Shown here: positions 7,956 to 16,112 of the stretch, piece by piece
How positions within the stretch are numbered: the first letter of the stretch is position 1
Layout: the number at the start of each line of letters is the position of its first letter
Origin: Micrococcaceae bacterium UBA3381
GTDB lineage: Bacteria > Actinomycetota > Actinomycetes > Actinomycetales > Micrococcaceae
DNA length: 29,663 nucleotides
Assembly: GCA_002358975.1 (NCBI GenBank)
Contig: DEPX01000217.1
Coordinates: 1 to 29,663 of the forward strand
Reading direction: 5' to 3'
Translations under genes and position numbers: made by a program
The notes under the pieces: generated by a model
Seen by the model: the letters and a program-made list of their open reading frames with translations, nothing else
Database searches by the model: none
What the model was told of the DNA's origin: nothing

Positions 7956-9524
7956 ATGCGTGATATTGGTCCAGTGTTTCCAACCCGTGAAGCCTTTCAC
8001 CAACTAGCAGCTTCCGACCACAAGGTCATTCCAGTAACCGCAACATTGCTACCAGATGGCCTTACCCCGGTTGGTATTTACCGCCGTCTCGCCAATGACG
8101 CCCCCGGAACCTTTTTGCTGGAGTCTGCAGCCCAAGACGGTACGTGGTCGCGCTACTCGTTCATTGGTGCTGGCACAGCCGCCACTTTGACGGAACACAA
8201 TGGTCAAGCAGTGTGGCAAGGTCGTGTTCCCGAAGGCGTACCAGCAGCCGGAACTCCTTTGAAAGTTTTAGAGCAGTCCCTGCAATTTCTCGCCACTGAT
8301 GCTCGGGCTGATATTTCGGATACTCTGCCACATTTGATCTCTGGTTTTGTTGGCTTTCTAGGCTGGGATACGGTACGTGCATGGGTTGAATTGGGAGACG
8401 GCCCAAAAGACGATCTCAATCTACCGTCTATGGCCATGAATTTAGTTACCGATCTAGCCATTCATGACTCCTGGGACGGTACCGTCACACTGGTTGCCAA
8501 TGCAATCAACTTCAACGGTGAAGCATCCGGGGTCGATGGAGCTTATGATCGTGCGCTGGCCCGGTTAGAAGACATGATCCAACGCCTGGTTGAACCGGTA
8601 GCTGACCCAGTCTCAGTTGCCCCTCAGGGATGGTTAGAACGGGATTTTTCTGCTGAAATAGACCACTCATGGCACGAACAAGACTTTCTCAACGCGGTAC
8701 GAAAAACACAGCAATCCATCCGTGACGGTGAAATGTCACAACTGGTAATTTCTCGACGGTTCACTACCGCCACTACCGCCACCGCCTTTGATACCTACCG
8801 GGTCTTGCGCGCCATTAATCCAAGCCCGTATATGTTCCTGTACACCTTCGAATACCCGGACCGTGAAGGTGTCTACCATTTAGTCGGTGCCTCACCAGAA
8901 ACCTTGGTGTCGGTAAAAAATAAACGCGTTTTGACTCACCCGATTGGTGGTTCAAAACCCAAAGATCCAAGACGCAGTGTCCGCGCAATCGGAGAAGAAT
9001 TGCTCGCCGATCCTAAAGAACGTGACGAACATGAGCAATTGGTGGACCTTGCCAAAACAGAGCTGTCTCGTGTTTGTGCTCCGGGCACCGTAGAAGTCTC
9101 TGATTTTATGACTGTCCAGCAGTTTTCCCATATTCTGCACCTGGTCTCCACGGTGGAAGGCGACATTGCTGCTGACAAAACCGCGCTGGATGTCTTGCGC
9201 GCCAATTTCCCTGCAGGCACCTTATCTGGTTCGCCCAAACATCGTGCATTAGAGCTGCTGGATGCTTGGGAGCCACATGCCCGTGGACCATTTGGTGGCA
9301 CAGTCGGTTACTTTGACCTAGCGGGTAATATGGATATGGCTATCACTATTCGAACGGCAGTACTCAAAGATCAAATAGCGTATTTGCAAGCAGGTGCCGG
9401 TATCGTTGCAGAATCGGTACCGGCTACCGAGGCTGAAGAGACTTTAACCAAAGCAACCGCAGCGATCCGTGCCGTATTAGCGGCTCAACAACTCCAAAGC
9501 ATTAAGGCTGAAAACTCCAACTAG
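7956..9524 (+). CDS. trpE: Anthranilate synthase component I
   Basis: Makes anthranilate from chorismate, with ammonia from a TrpG glutaminase not found in this window. It has 522 residues. The N-terminal domain carries the LLES motif (54-57) that binds feedback-inhibiting tryptophan. The C-terminal chorismate-binding domain shows NPSPYMFLYTF, GASPETLV, DEHEQLVDLAKTELSRV, FPAGTLSGSPK, FGGTVGYFDLAGNMDMAITIRT and QAGAGIVAES. The usual PIAGT-type loop reads PIGGSKPKD, a mild variation. ATG 7956 with GGAAAG upstream is preferred to the upstream in-frame ATG at 7914, which overlaps hisI. No Trp-rich leader peptide or attenuator precedes it. The next gene starts directly after its TAG stop. Confidence 0.96.
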   Translation: MRDIGPVFPTREAFHQLAASDHKVIPVTATLLPDGLTPVGIYRRLANDAPGTFLLESAAQDGTWSRYSFIGAGTAATLTEHNGQAVWQGRVPEGVPAAGTPLKVLEQSLQFLATDARADISDTLPHLISGFVGFLGWDTVRAWVELGDGPKDDLNLPSMAMNLVTDLAIHDSWDGTVTLVANAINFNGEASGVDGAYDRALARLEDMIQRLVEPVADPVSVAPQGWLERDFSAEIDHSWHEQDFLNAVRKTQQSIRDGEMSQLVISRRFTTATTATAFDTYRVLRAINPSPYMFLYTFEYPDREGVYHLVGASPETLVSVKNKRVLTHPIGGSKPKDPRRSVRAIGEELLADPKERDEHEQLVDLAKTELSRVCAPGTVEVSDFMTVQQFSHILHLVSTVEGDIAADKTALDVLRANFPAGTLSGSPKHRALELLDAWEPHARGPFGGTVGYFDLAGNMDMAITIRTAVLKDQIAYLQAGAGIVAESVPATEAEETLTKATAAIRAVLAAQQLQSIKAENSN

Positions 9525-10139
9525 ATGACCACTCCGCAACCCACCGAAACGCCGAAGCCAGCCCGAGGCCTCAATCGCAGCATGACCGTGCTGATACTGC
9601 TGCTTGGCGGCGCTATCGCTCTTATCGGCTCAACGCAGACCTGGGTGACAGCTACTGGTTTTGAAGCAGCCCACATCAGCCATGTGGAATTATCGGGCCA
9701 AGAAGCATCTCCATTGATCACAGCCATGTCGCTGGTAACTATCGCTGCCGGTGCAGCGTTGTCCATTACGCGTAACCTTGGTCGCTGGATTATCGGAATT
9801 GTTGCTGTTTTGAGTGCAATCGTCATTGGCTGGGCTAGCCTGAGCGTCTGGACGAGCCCGTTAACTGCCGTAGCACCAAAAATTGCTGAAACGACCGGAA
9901 CGACCGGTATGGAAGATATCGCCGGCAACATTGACGTGTCGTTGCTACCCTGGCTGACAGTATTCGGTGCATTGTTAGTACTCATTGGAGGGGTCGTCAC
10001 CCTGATTTGGGGATCACGTTGGCCTGTTGGCAAGACGAAAAAATATGAGCGGTCCGATCAGATAGCGGTAAACCACGACGCCCAGCTTGATGAGATTGAT
10101 ACGTGGGACGAATTGTCCCGTGGCGAGGACCCGACCTAA
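9525..10139 (+). CDS. Trp-operon-associated membrane protein (TIGR02234/Trp_oprn_chp family)
   Basis: A 204-residue integral membrane protein of unknown function, known from actinobacterial trp operons. Four hydrophobic segments are visible at about 20-40, 62-82, 87-108 and 143-165. Family-like blocks are GSTQTWVTATG after the first segment and VELSGQEASPLITAMSLV before the second. The C-terminal 35 residues are charged and probably cytoplasmic. ATG 9525 abuts the trpE stop (TAGATG), indicating tight translational coupling to trpE. A short tandem repeat gives TTGTTG in the extracellular-type loop near residue 125. Position suggests a role tied to tryptophan or its precursors, perhaps transport or sensing, but nothing in the sequence proves that. 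Confidence 0.85.
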   Translation: MTTPQPTETPKPARGLNRSMTVLILLLGGAIALIGSTQTWVTATGFEAAHISHVELSGQEASPLITAMSLVTIAAGAALSITRNLGRWIIGIVAVLSAIVIGWASLSVWTSPLTAVAPKIAETTGTTGMEDIAGNIDVSLLPWLTVFGALLVLIGGVVTLIWGSRWPVGKTKKYERSDQIAVNHDAQLDEIDTWDELSRGEDPT

Positions 10140-10152
10140 AATCACGTAGTAG

Positions 10153-10202
10153 TTCGTGTTCTACCGTGTAGGTAAAGAAAAACTGGCAGAATAGAACACG
10201 AA
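10153..10202. repeat. Perfect 11-bp inverted repeat with 28-nt spacer ahead of the HGxxPAAW-trpC unit
   Basis: TTCGTGTTCTA at 10153-10163 is exactly complementary to TAGAACACGAA at 10192-10202. It lies in the 122-base gap between the Trp-associated membrane protein and the HGxxPAAW gene, a long gap for this otherwise tight operon. It could be a paired operator (half-site centres 39 bp apart) or an RNA stem with a large loop. No T-run follows, so it is not a standard terminator. No tandem Trp codons are found nearby. Confidence 0.55.
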
Positions 10203-10261
10203 TCATCGCTAGCAACTTGAGGCTGCCGGAAATGTTCTGGCGAAAGAAAGGCAACACGCTA

Positions 10262-10537
10262 ATGACTGACATCACCAATGAACTCCAAGTCGATGAATAC
10301 GGTCGTATCTTGAATGACCCAACTCATGACGAATCACCAAGCCACGGTAATTCGCCGGCTGCTTGGGGCCTTGTTATCTGTGTCCTTGTTGGTCTTGTCG
10401 TCGCCGGCATTAGTGCCTTAGCTTCGGTCTGGGTCGTGATGTGGATTGGGATTGGCCTAGCAATAGCTGGATTGCCCGTTGGATTCATCATGCGCCTGTC
10501 AGGCAAGGGCGCTAACGGAGAATTCCAAGGCTCATGA
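10262..10537 (+). CDS. HGxxPAAW family small membrane protein
   Basis: A 91-residue protein of the actinobacterial HGxxPAAW family, named for its motif, seen here as HGNSPAAW at residues 28-35. The motif ends at the start of a hydrophobic hairpin of two membrane segments (about 36-58 and 59-80). Function is unknown; the family is repeatedly found in trp operons. The frame is open to 10217, but ATG 10262 has an AAGAAAGG ribosome binding site ten bases upstream and gives the expected length. The stop overlaps the trpC start (ATGA), so trpC translation probably depends on this gene. A 122-base gap with an inverted repeat precedes it. Confidence 0.85.
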   Translation: MTDITNELQVDEYGRILNDPTHDESPSHGNSPAAWGLVICVLVGLVVAGISALASVWVVMWIGIGLAIAGLPVGFIMRLSGKGANGEFQGS

Positions 10538-11355
10538 CATTTAATACCACCACCGGTACTGTCCTCGACGACATCATTGCGGGTGTCATAGAGGATATGA
10601 ACATCCGCAAGGCAAAAACGCCGCTACCGCACATGCAACAACTTGCTACTGAAGCGACACCGGCACGGAACGCTCACGCAGCACTGGCCGGTGGACGAGA
10701 TAACCCAAAGGGCGTGGGTATCATTGCTGAAATTAAACGGGCTTCCCCTTCGGCTGGTGCTCTAGGCACGATTGCTTCACCGGCTGAACTAGCAACCCGC
10801 TATGCTGCTGGGGGAGCCACAGCGATCTCAGTACTTACCGAGCAACGTCGGTTCAACGGGTCGTTGGAAGATTTTGACGCCGTGCGGGCCCGAGTTGATG
10901 TCCCGTTATTGCGTAAAGATTTTACCGTCGACGAATACCAGATTTACGAAGCTCGAGCCCATGGGGCCGACCTTGTTTTGCTGATCGTAGCGGCTCTGGA
11001 CGACGCCCAATTGCGCGATTACTTAGCGCTGACCCATGAACTTGGCATGCATGCGCTCGTTGAGACGCATACCGTTGAAGAAATCCAGCGCGCCGCAGCC
11101 ATTGAGGCATCTATCGTTGGAATCAACGTTCGAAATCTCAAAACACTCGCCGTTGACACTGCCCATTACGGGACGCTGGCCGATGAGCTGCCAGATAAGG
11201 CAGTCAGAGTCGCTGAGTCCGGTGTCAAGTCAGCTAACGATGTCGCCATGTACGCTTCACAAGGGGCAGACGCTGTACTGGTAGGCGAGGCCCTGGTACG
11301 TCATGGTGAACCGAGCCAGGCCATTGCTGATTTTCGGCACGCTAGCCGATCCTAA
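10534..11355 (+). CDS. trpC: Indole-3-glycerol-phosphate synthase
   Basis: Closes the indole ring: CdRP to indole-3-glycerol phosphate. It is a 273-residue monofunctional TIM barrel, not fused to TrpF. Active-site elements are visible: Glu66 and Lys68 in AEIKRASPSAG, the general-acid Lys128 in LLRKDF, INVRNLKTL with its conserved Asn residues, and the phosphate loop AESGV. It starts at an ATG overlapping the upstream stop by ATGA. It is followed by a 60-base gap containing a hairpin before trpB. TrpF, the preceding enzyme, is encoded separately at 27846-28394. Confidence 0.96.
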   Translation: MTFNTTTGTVLDDIIAGVIEDMNIRKAKTPLPHMQQLATEATPARNAHAALAGGRDNPKGVGIIAEIKRASPSAGALGTIASPAELATRYAAGGATAISVLTEQRRFNGSLEDFDAVRARVDVPLLRKDFTVDEYQIYEARAHGADLVLLIVAALDDAQLRDYLALTHELGMHALVETHTVEEIQRAAAIEASIVGINVRNLKTLAVDTAHYGTLADELPDKAVRVAESGVKSANDVAMYASQGADAVLVGEALVRHGEPSQAIADFRHASRS

Positions 11356-11369
11356 CAACTCATTATCCT

Positions 11370-11403
11370 GCCCCGGCCAACTACCGGGGCGGTTGTCGTT
11401 TTT
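11370..11403 (+). terminator. Hairpin with T-run between trpC and trpB
   Basis: GCCCCGG (11370-11376) pairs with CCGGGGC (11384-11390) around a 7-nt loop; a G-T and a C-G pair can extend the stem. Five T residues (11399-11403) follow eight bases after the stem, ending just before the trpB ribosome binding site. It may be a partial terminator or attenuator that lowers trpBA expression relative to trpEC, or an mRNA-processing or stability element. The distance to the T-run makes strong termination uncertain. Confidence 0.5.
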
Positions 11404-11415
11404 GGAAAGAAATTT

Positions 11416-12717
11416 ATGAGCATCCCAATGGATAGACCACAACCCGGTTCGTACCACTATGCCGGGGAGTTTCAACAACAGCAAGGACCCTACTTTGGTC
11501 CCTATGGTGGCCGGTGGATGCCAGAATCACTGATGGCGGCCCTACAAGAAGTTGAAGACACCTTCCGCACAGCCATCGAAGATCCTGCATTTCTTGACGA
11601 ACTTCACGACCTCTACGCCAACTACATTAACCGGCCATCACTGCTGACCGAAGCAGCGCGATTCGCCCAAATTTATCCTGGCGTGCGGATCTTTCTGAAA
11701 CGCGAAGACCTCAACCACACCGGTTCTCATAAGATCAATAACGTCATTGGTCAAGCCTTGCTGGCTAAACGCATGGGCAAAAGCCGGCTTATCGCAGAGA
11801 CCGGGGCTGGACAACACGGTGTCGCCACAGCAACCGCTGCGGCACTGTTCGGCATGGAATGCACCATATACATGGGTGAAGAAGACACCCGGCGCCAAGC
11901 GCTCAATGTTGCCCGTATGGAACTACTCGGTGCCGAAGTCAAAGCGGTCAAGATCGGGGCCCGAACCCTCAAAGACGCCATCAATGAAGCATTGCGTGAC
12001 TGGGTCGCATCTGTAGATACCACCCACTACTTGCTGGGCACCGTGACCGGTCCGGCGCCGTTTCCTGAAATGGTGCGGTACTTCCACCAGGTCATAGGTG
12101 AAGAAGCACGGGCACAAGCCCTTGAACAGACCGGGAAACTACCCGATGCTGTGGTGGCCTGTGTCGGCGGTGGCTCCAACGCTATCGGACTCTTCCACGG
12201 CTTTCTAGACGACAAGACCGTAGAACTCTACGGGATGGAAGCTGCCGGTGCCGGCATAGAAACCGGCAAACACGCCGCACCAATCGGGCTGGGACGAGTC
12301 GGTGTACTCCACGGTGCACGCACCTATCTGATGCAAGACGAAGATGGCCAAACCATCGACTCACATTCAGTATCCGCCGGCCTAGACTACCCAGGAGTTG
12401 GCCCCGAACATGCCTTCTTGCATGACTCTGGGCGAGCAACCTATTTACCCGCCACCGATGCTGACGCCATGCAAGCATTTGAAAAGCTCACCCGCACTGA
12501 AGGCATCATGCCCGCCATCGAATCGGCACACGCACTTGCCGGTGCAGAACAAATCGCTGCGAAATGGGTAGCTGAAGGTGTTGTCAACGCAAACACCCCA
12601 CAACCCGATCAACGCGTTATTATCGTCTCGCTATCCGGACGCGGCGATAAAGACGTCAGCACAGCCGCCACCTGGTTCGGTATGGTGCCAGAAGACCTCA
12701 CTGAGCTTGGAGAATAA
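11416..12717 (+). CDS. trpB: Tryptophan synthase beta chain
   Basis: PLP enzyme that condenses indole with serine to make tryptophan, working in an alpha2-beta2 complex with TrpA. It has 433 residues, with an extended N-terminus typical of actinobacterial TrpB1. The PLP lysine is Lys106 (LNHTGSHKINN), the catalytic Glu is Glu128 (ETGAGQHG), and the phosphate-binding loop is GGGSNAIG. Start ATG 11416 has GGAAAG eight bases upstream. trpA begins four bases after the stop. A hairpin upstream may tune expression relative to trpC. Confidence 0.97.
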   Translation: MSIPMDRPQPGSYHYAGEFQQQQGPYFGPYGGRWMPESLMAALQEVEDTFRTAIEDPAFLDELHDLYANYINRPSLLTEAARFAQIYPGVRIFLKREDLNHTGSHKINNVIGQALLAKRMGKSRLIAETGAGQHGVATATAAALFGMECTIYMGEEDTRRQALNVARMELLGAEVKAVKIGARTLKDAINEALRDWVASVDTTHYLLGTVTGPAPFPEMVRYFHQVIGEEARAQALEQTGKLPDAVVACVGGGSNAIGLFHGFLDDKTVELYGMEAAGAGIETGKHAAPIGLGRVGVLHGARTYLMQDEDGQTIDSHSVSAGLDYPGVGPEHAFLHDSGRATYLPATDADAMQAFEKLTRTEGIMPAIESAHALAGAEQIAAKWVAEGVVNANTPQPDQRVIIVSLSGRGDKDVSTAATWFGMVPEDLTELGE

Positions 12718-12721
12718 CGCC

Positions 12722-13522
12722 ATGACACAACACATCCATTCCCGAACCGCCGAAAAAATCGAAGAAGCCCGCGCGGACGGTCGTACGGCCTTTATCGGAT
12801 ATCTGCCCGCCGGTTACCCAAGTATCGACGCATCAATAGAAGCAGCAGTCGCCCTAGGGAATAACGGCGCTGACGTTATCGAAATCGGTTTACCATATTC
12901 AGATCCAGTCATGGATGGCGAAGTCATCCAGAAAGCCACCAATCAGGCACTACAAGATGGCTTCCGGGTCAGCGACGTATTTCACATCGTCAAAGAAGTA
13001 ACGGCACGCACAGATGCAGCAGTAGTAATCATGACCTACTGGAACCTTGTAGAACGCATGGGTGTTGAAGAATTTGCCCGCCGGTTCGCACAAGCCGGTG
13101 GTGCCGGACTTGTCACACCGGATCTCACACCTGAAGAAGCCGAAGCATGGATCGAAGCTTCGGATAAATACGGGCTCGACAGGATCTTTTTGACCGCACC
13201 ATCATCAACCGATGAACGCATCAAACTGGTTGTGGACTCGTCTCGCGGCTTCGTTTATGGCGTATCCGTTATGGGTGTTACCGGAGCCCGTGATGAAGTC
13301 TCTGATGCAGCAGAACGCGTTGTGCAACGTGCTCACCAAGCCGGCGCGCCACGTGTTTGCGTCGGTCTTGGTATTTCAGAACCTGAACATGTTGCACAAA
13401 TTGGCAGCTACGCCGACGGTGCTATTGTGGGAACTGCACTGGTGGCGGCCCTGCGAGACGGCGGTCCAGAAGCGGTCGGTGAGCTCACCCGTCACCTGGT
13501 TGCCGGAGCCTCAAAGAACTAG
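12722..13522 (+). CDS. trpA: Tryptophan synthase alpha chain
   Basis: Cleaves indole-3-glycerol phosphate to indole, which is channelled to TrpB. It has 266 residues, normal length. The catalytic pair is Glu54 and Asp65, in VIEIGLPYSDPVMDG, with the same 11-residue spacing as Glu49/Asp60 of the enteric enzyme. The phosphate-binding region includes VCVGLGISEPEHV. The frame is open from 12578, but that start lies inside trpB; ATG 12722 has GGAGA upstream (12709-12713) and matches homologues. It is the last trp gene of this cluster, and lgt follows after 30 bases without a visible terminator. Confidence 0.97.
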   Translation: MTQHIHSRTAEKIEEARADGRTAFIGYLPAGYPSIDASIEAAVALGNNGADVIEIGLPYSDPVMDGEVIQKATNQALQDGFRVSDVFHIVKEVTARTDAAVVIMTYWNLVERMGVEEFARRFAQAGGAGLVTPDLTPEEAEAWIEASDKYGLDRIFLTAPSSTDERIKLVVDSSRGFVYGVSVMGVTGARDEVSDAAERVVQRAHQAGAPRVCVGLGISEPEHVAQIGSYADGAIVGTALVAALRDGGPEAVGELTRHLVAGASKN

Positions 13523-13552
13523 CGCACAATACTTCTAGGACACACCCACCCA

Positions 13553-14536
13553 ATGCACATTGCCACCCTGCTCGCTTCGATCCCCCCACCTCCGTTTGAC
13601 GGTTTCCCAATCGGACCGGTGAAGATTCACATTTATGCATTATGCATCATTTTGGGCGGTATCCTTGCCTTTTGGTTAGGCGGCAAACGTTGGCAAGCCC
13701 GAGGTGGTAAGCCAGAACAGATGTACGACGTCGGCCTATGGGCCGTCGTCTTCGGCATTATTGGTGCGCGACTTTATCACGTCATCACCGTGCCAGATGT
13801 GTACTTCGGGCCCGGCTACAACGGTCAGGGCGACCTAACAAAAATCTTTGCCATCTGGGAAGGTGGCATTGCCATATGGGGCGCCATTGGTGGGGGAGCA
13901 CTTGGCGTTTGGTTTGCCTGCCGACGATATAAGCTACGCATGACTGCCATGGCCGATGCCATTGCACCGGGTATCTTGCTTGCTCAAGCCGTTGGACGCT
14001 GGGGCAACTACTTCAACCAGGAACTCTTCGGTGAACCAACGACATTACCTTGGGGACTCGAAGTAGATGCCAACCACTATAATTTCCCGATCGGACAGGC
14101 AGCCGATACGTTATTTCACCCAACATTCCTCTACGAATCCTTGTGGAACCTGTTAGGTGTCGTCGTTCTGTTATTACTGGATCGACGTCTGAAACTACGC
14201 AACGGCATGATGCTGTGGTCCTATATCGTTTGGTACACACTGGGCAGGATACCCATCGAATCAATTCGGTTAGACCACGCCCAAGAATTCAGCCTCCTAG
14301 GTATCACCGCACGGACTAACACCTGGGCGTCCGTGATCATGTTCCTGGTGGCTGTCGGTCTGTTGGTCTATTCCGTCATTACTCGGCCTAAAACCGCGGA
14401 ACAACGTGCCGAAGCCGAAAAAGTTTTCCGCGACGACTACGTTGACGAAACAGACACTCAAACCGAGCCGAGCGACGATGCCGCCCAAGACGATAGCGCT
14501 TCACCCCAGGAATCCGGTCCGGACAAGACCACTTGA
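13553..14536 (+). CDS. lgt: Prolipoprotein diacylglyceryl transferase
   Basis: Membrane enzyme that attaches diacylglycerol to the lipobox cysteine of prolipoproteins. It has 327 residues with about seven membrane segments. The Lgt signature GRWGNYFNQE is at 148-157, with the conserved Arg73 and His76 in GARLYHVI and the GGIAIWGAIGGG segment at 104-115. The last 45 residues form an acidic, disordered tail rich in Asp, Glu, Ser and Pro, as often seen in actinobacterial Lgt. The ribosome binding site (CTAGGAC) is modest. Its place after trpA is the usual one in Micrococcales. No terminator is seen before the pyk promoter. Confidence 0.95.
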   Translation: MHIATLLASIPPPPFDGFPIGPVKIHIYALCIILGGILAFWLGGKRWQARGGKPEQMYDVGLWAVVFGIIGARLYHVITVPDVYFGPGYNGQGDLTKIFAIWEGGIAIWGAIGGGALGVWFACRRYKLRMTAMADAIAPGILLAQAVGRWGNYFNQELFGEPTTLPWGLEVDANHYNFPIGQAADTLFHPTFLYESLWNLLGVVVLLLLDRRLKLRNGMMLWSYIVWYTLGRIPIESIRLDHAQEFSLLGITARTNTWASVIMFLVAVGLLVYSVITRPKTAEQRAEAEKVFRDDYVDETDTQTEPSDDAAQDDSASPQESGPDKTT

Positions 14537-14571
14537 TGAGCTAAGACATTTGATTCATCAATGTCGAATCA

Positions 14572-14600
14572 TTAACTTTCTTCCCAAACGTCCATAGACT
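14572..14600 (+). promoter_or_regulatory. Promoter of pyk (leaderless)
   Basis: TTAACT (14572-14577) and TAGACT (14595-14600) are separated by 17 bases, and the ATG of pyk lies six bases after the -10 box. There is no Shine-Dalgarno sequence, so the transcript probably begins at or within a base or two of the start codon. This is the best complete example of the leaderless arrangement in the window. Confidence 0.6.
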
Positions 14601-14606
14601 GTGGGT

Positions 14607-16106
14607 ATGAGACACGCGAAAATCGTCGCAACTTTTGGACCTGCTACACAGGGATATCAAACAACAAGCGAACTGCTCAAAGCTGGTGTTAACGTCGCGC
14701 GAATGAACTTCAGCCACGGCGAACACAGCGTACATTCCAACACATTCAACACCGTCCGCAAAGCGGCTTCAGACCTTGACCAATCAGTGGCAATATTTGC
14801 TGATCTTCAGGGCCCAAAAATTCGGTTAGGCCGATTTGCTGATGGACCACACCTATTAGAAGACGGTGACACCTTCACCATCACCACCCGCGATATCGAA
14901 GGCACCCAAGACATCTGCTCAACCACTTTCAAAGGATTGCCACATGATGTGGAAGTGGGAGACCAGCTGCTTATCGATGATGGAAAAATAGCTTTACAAG
15001 CCACTGAAGTCACCGAAACCGATGTAGTCACCAACGTGGTCATCGGTGGCGAAGTATCAAATAACAAAGGCATTAACTTACCAGGTGTTGCGGTATCTAT
15101 CCCCGCGCTGACCGAAAAGGATGAAGAAGACCTCCGGTTTGCCTTGAAACTCGGTGTCGATATGGTTGCACTGTCATTTGTGCGCAGCGCATCGGATATC
15201 GAACCAGTTCACCAGATCATGGAAGAAGAAGGCCGCCGCATCCCGGTCATTGCCAAACTGGAAAAGCCCCAGGCCGTCGATAATCTTCAAGAAATCATCG
15301 ACGCCTTCGATGCGATTATGGTCGCACGAGGTGACCTTGGTGTCGAGCTGCCACTAGACGAAGTGCCCGTTGTCCAAAAAACCGCTATTGATTTGGCCCG
15401 GCGCTGGGCCAAACCCGTTATTGTGGCAACACAGGTACTGGAATCCATGATTGACAGTCCACAGCCAACACGCGCCGAAGCATCTGACTGCGCCAATGCA
15501 GTACTTGACGGTGCCGACGCCGTCATGCTTTCTGGGGAAACTTCCGTTGGAAAATATCCAATTCGTACCGTGCAAACGATGGCGAAAATTATTAAAACCA
15601 CAGAAGAACGCAGCCTCGACCGGATGCCACCGTTGGGGACTCGTCCTGGAACACGTGGGGGAGCGATCACCAGGGCTGCCGTTGATATAGCCGCCAGCCT
15701 GGATATTCCATTCTTGGTAACGTTCACCCAATCAGGCGATTCAGCCCGTCGGCTCTCCCGACTACGGGCACCACAACCTATTTATGCGTTTACGCACTCG
15801 TTTACCACCAACAACGTGTTATGCCTATCCTGGGGTGTAACCCCCAGAATGGTGCCCTTTATGGACTCAACAGACAAAATGACCGAGCAAATCGATCACG
15901 AGCTAGTCAAAGCAGACCTAGCAGAAATTGATGATCTGGTTGTTATGGTCGCCGGTTCACCACCTGGAGTACCTGGCTCCACCAATATGCTTAAAGTTCA
16001 CCGTATGGGTTCTACAAAAGCCGAAATTGATCCGGCCCTGGTAGACACGGCCGTTGCTCCGCCAGCACATCGATGGGACAAAGTCTCCGGCTGGTCACCC
16101 ATGTAA
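14607..16106 (+). CDS. pyk: Pyruvate kinase
   Basis: Final step of glycolysis: PEP and ADP to pyruvate and ATP. It has 499 residues and full length. Visible active-site parts are MNFSHGEH (33-40) with substrate-binding Arg32, DLQGPKIRLG, the catalytic lysine in VIAKLEKPQAVDN (about residue 216), IMVARGDLGVELP, and the K/Mg region VATQVLESMIDSPQPTRAE with VMLSGETSVGKYP. The C-terminal allosteric domain is complete. ATG 14607 gives the typical MRxAKIVATFGPA start; the GTG at 14601 lies directly after the -10 box and is less likely. It converges on the ANTAR gene with only six bases between the stops. Confidence 0.97.
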   Translation: MRHAKIVATFGPATQGYQTTSELLKAGVNVARMNFSHGEHSVHSNTFNTVRKAASDLDQSVAIFADLQGPKIRLGRFADGPHLLEDGDTFTITTRDIEGTQDICSTTFKGLPHDVEVGDQLLIDDGKIALQATEVTETDVVTNVVIGGEVSNNKGINLPGVAVSIPALTEKDEEDLRFALKLGVDMVALSFVRSASDIEPVHQIMEEEGRRIPVIAKLEKPQAVDNLQEIIDAFDAIMVARGDLGVELPLDEVPVVQKTAIDLARRWAKPVIVATQVLESMIDSPQPTRAEASDCANAVLDGADAVMLSGETSVGKYPIRTVQTMAKIIKTTEERSLDRMPPLGTRPGTRGGAITRAAVDIAASLDIPFLVTFTQSGDSARRLSRLRAPQPIYAFTHSFTTNNVLCLSWGVTPRMVPFMDSTDKMTEQIDHELVKADLAEIDDLVVMVAGSPPGVPGSTNMLKVHRMGSTKAEIDPALVDTAVAPPAHRWDKVSGWSPM

Positions 16107-16112
16107 CAACAA

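Noticed and set aside
10153..10202. Inverted repeat as an SOS (LexA) box
   Set aside because: Actinobacterial LexA sites have two short half-sites four bases apart; here the spacer is 28 bases and the half-site differs.
10217..10261. In-frame N-terminal extension of the HGxxPAAW protein containing one Trp codon, considered as a Trp leader peptide
   Set aside because: It has a single TGG codon, no stop before the gene and no alternative terminator/antiterminator pair; a good ribosome binding site supports ATG 10262.
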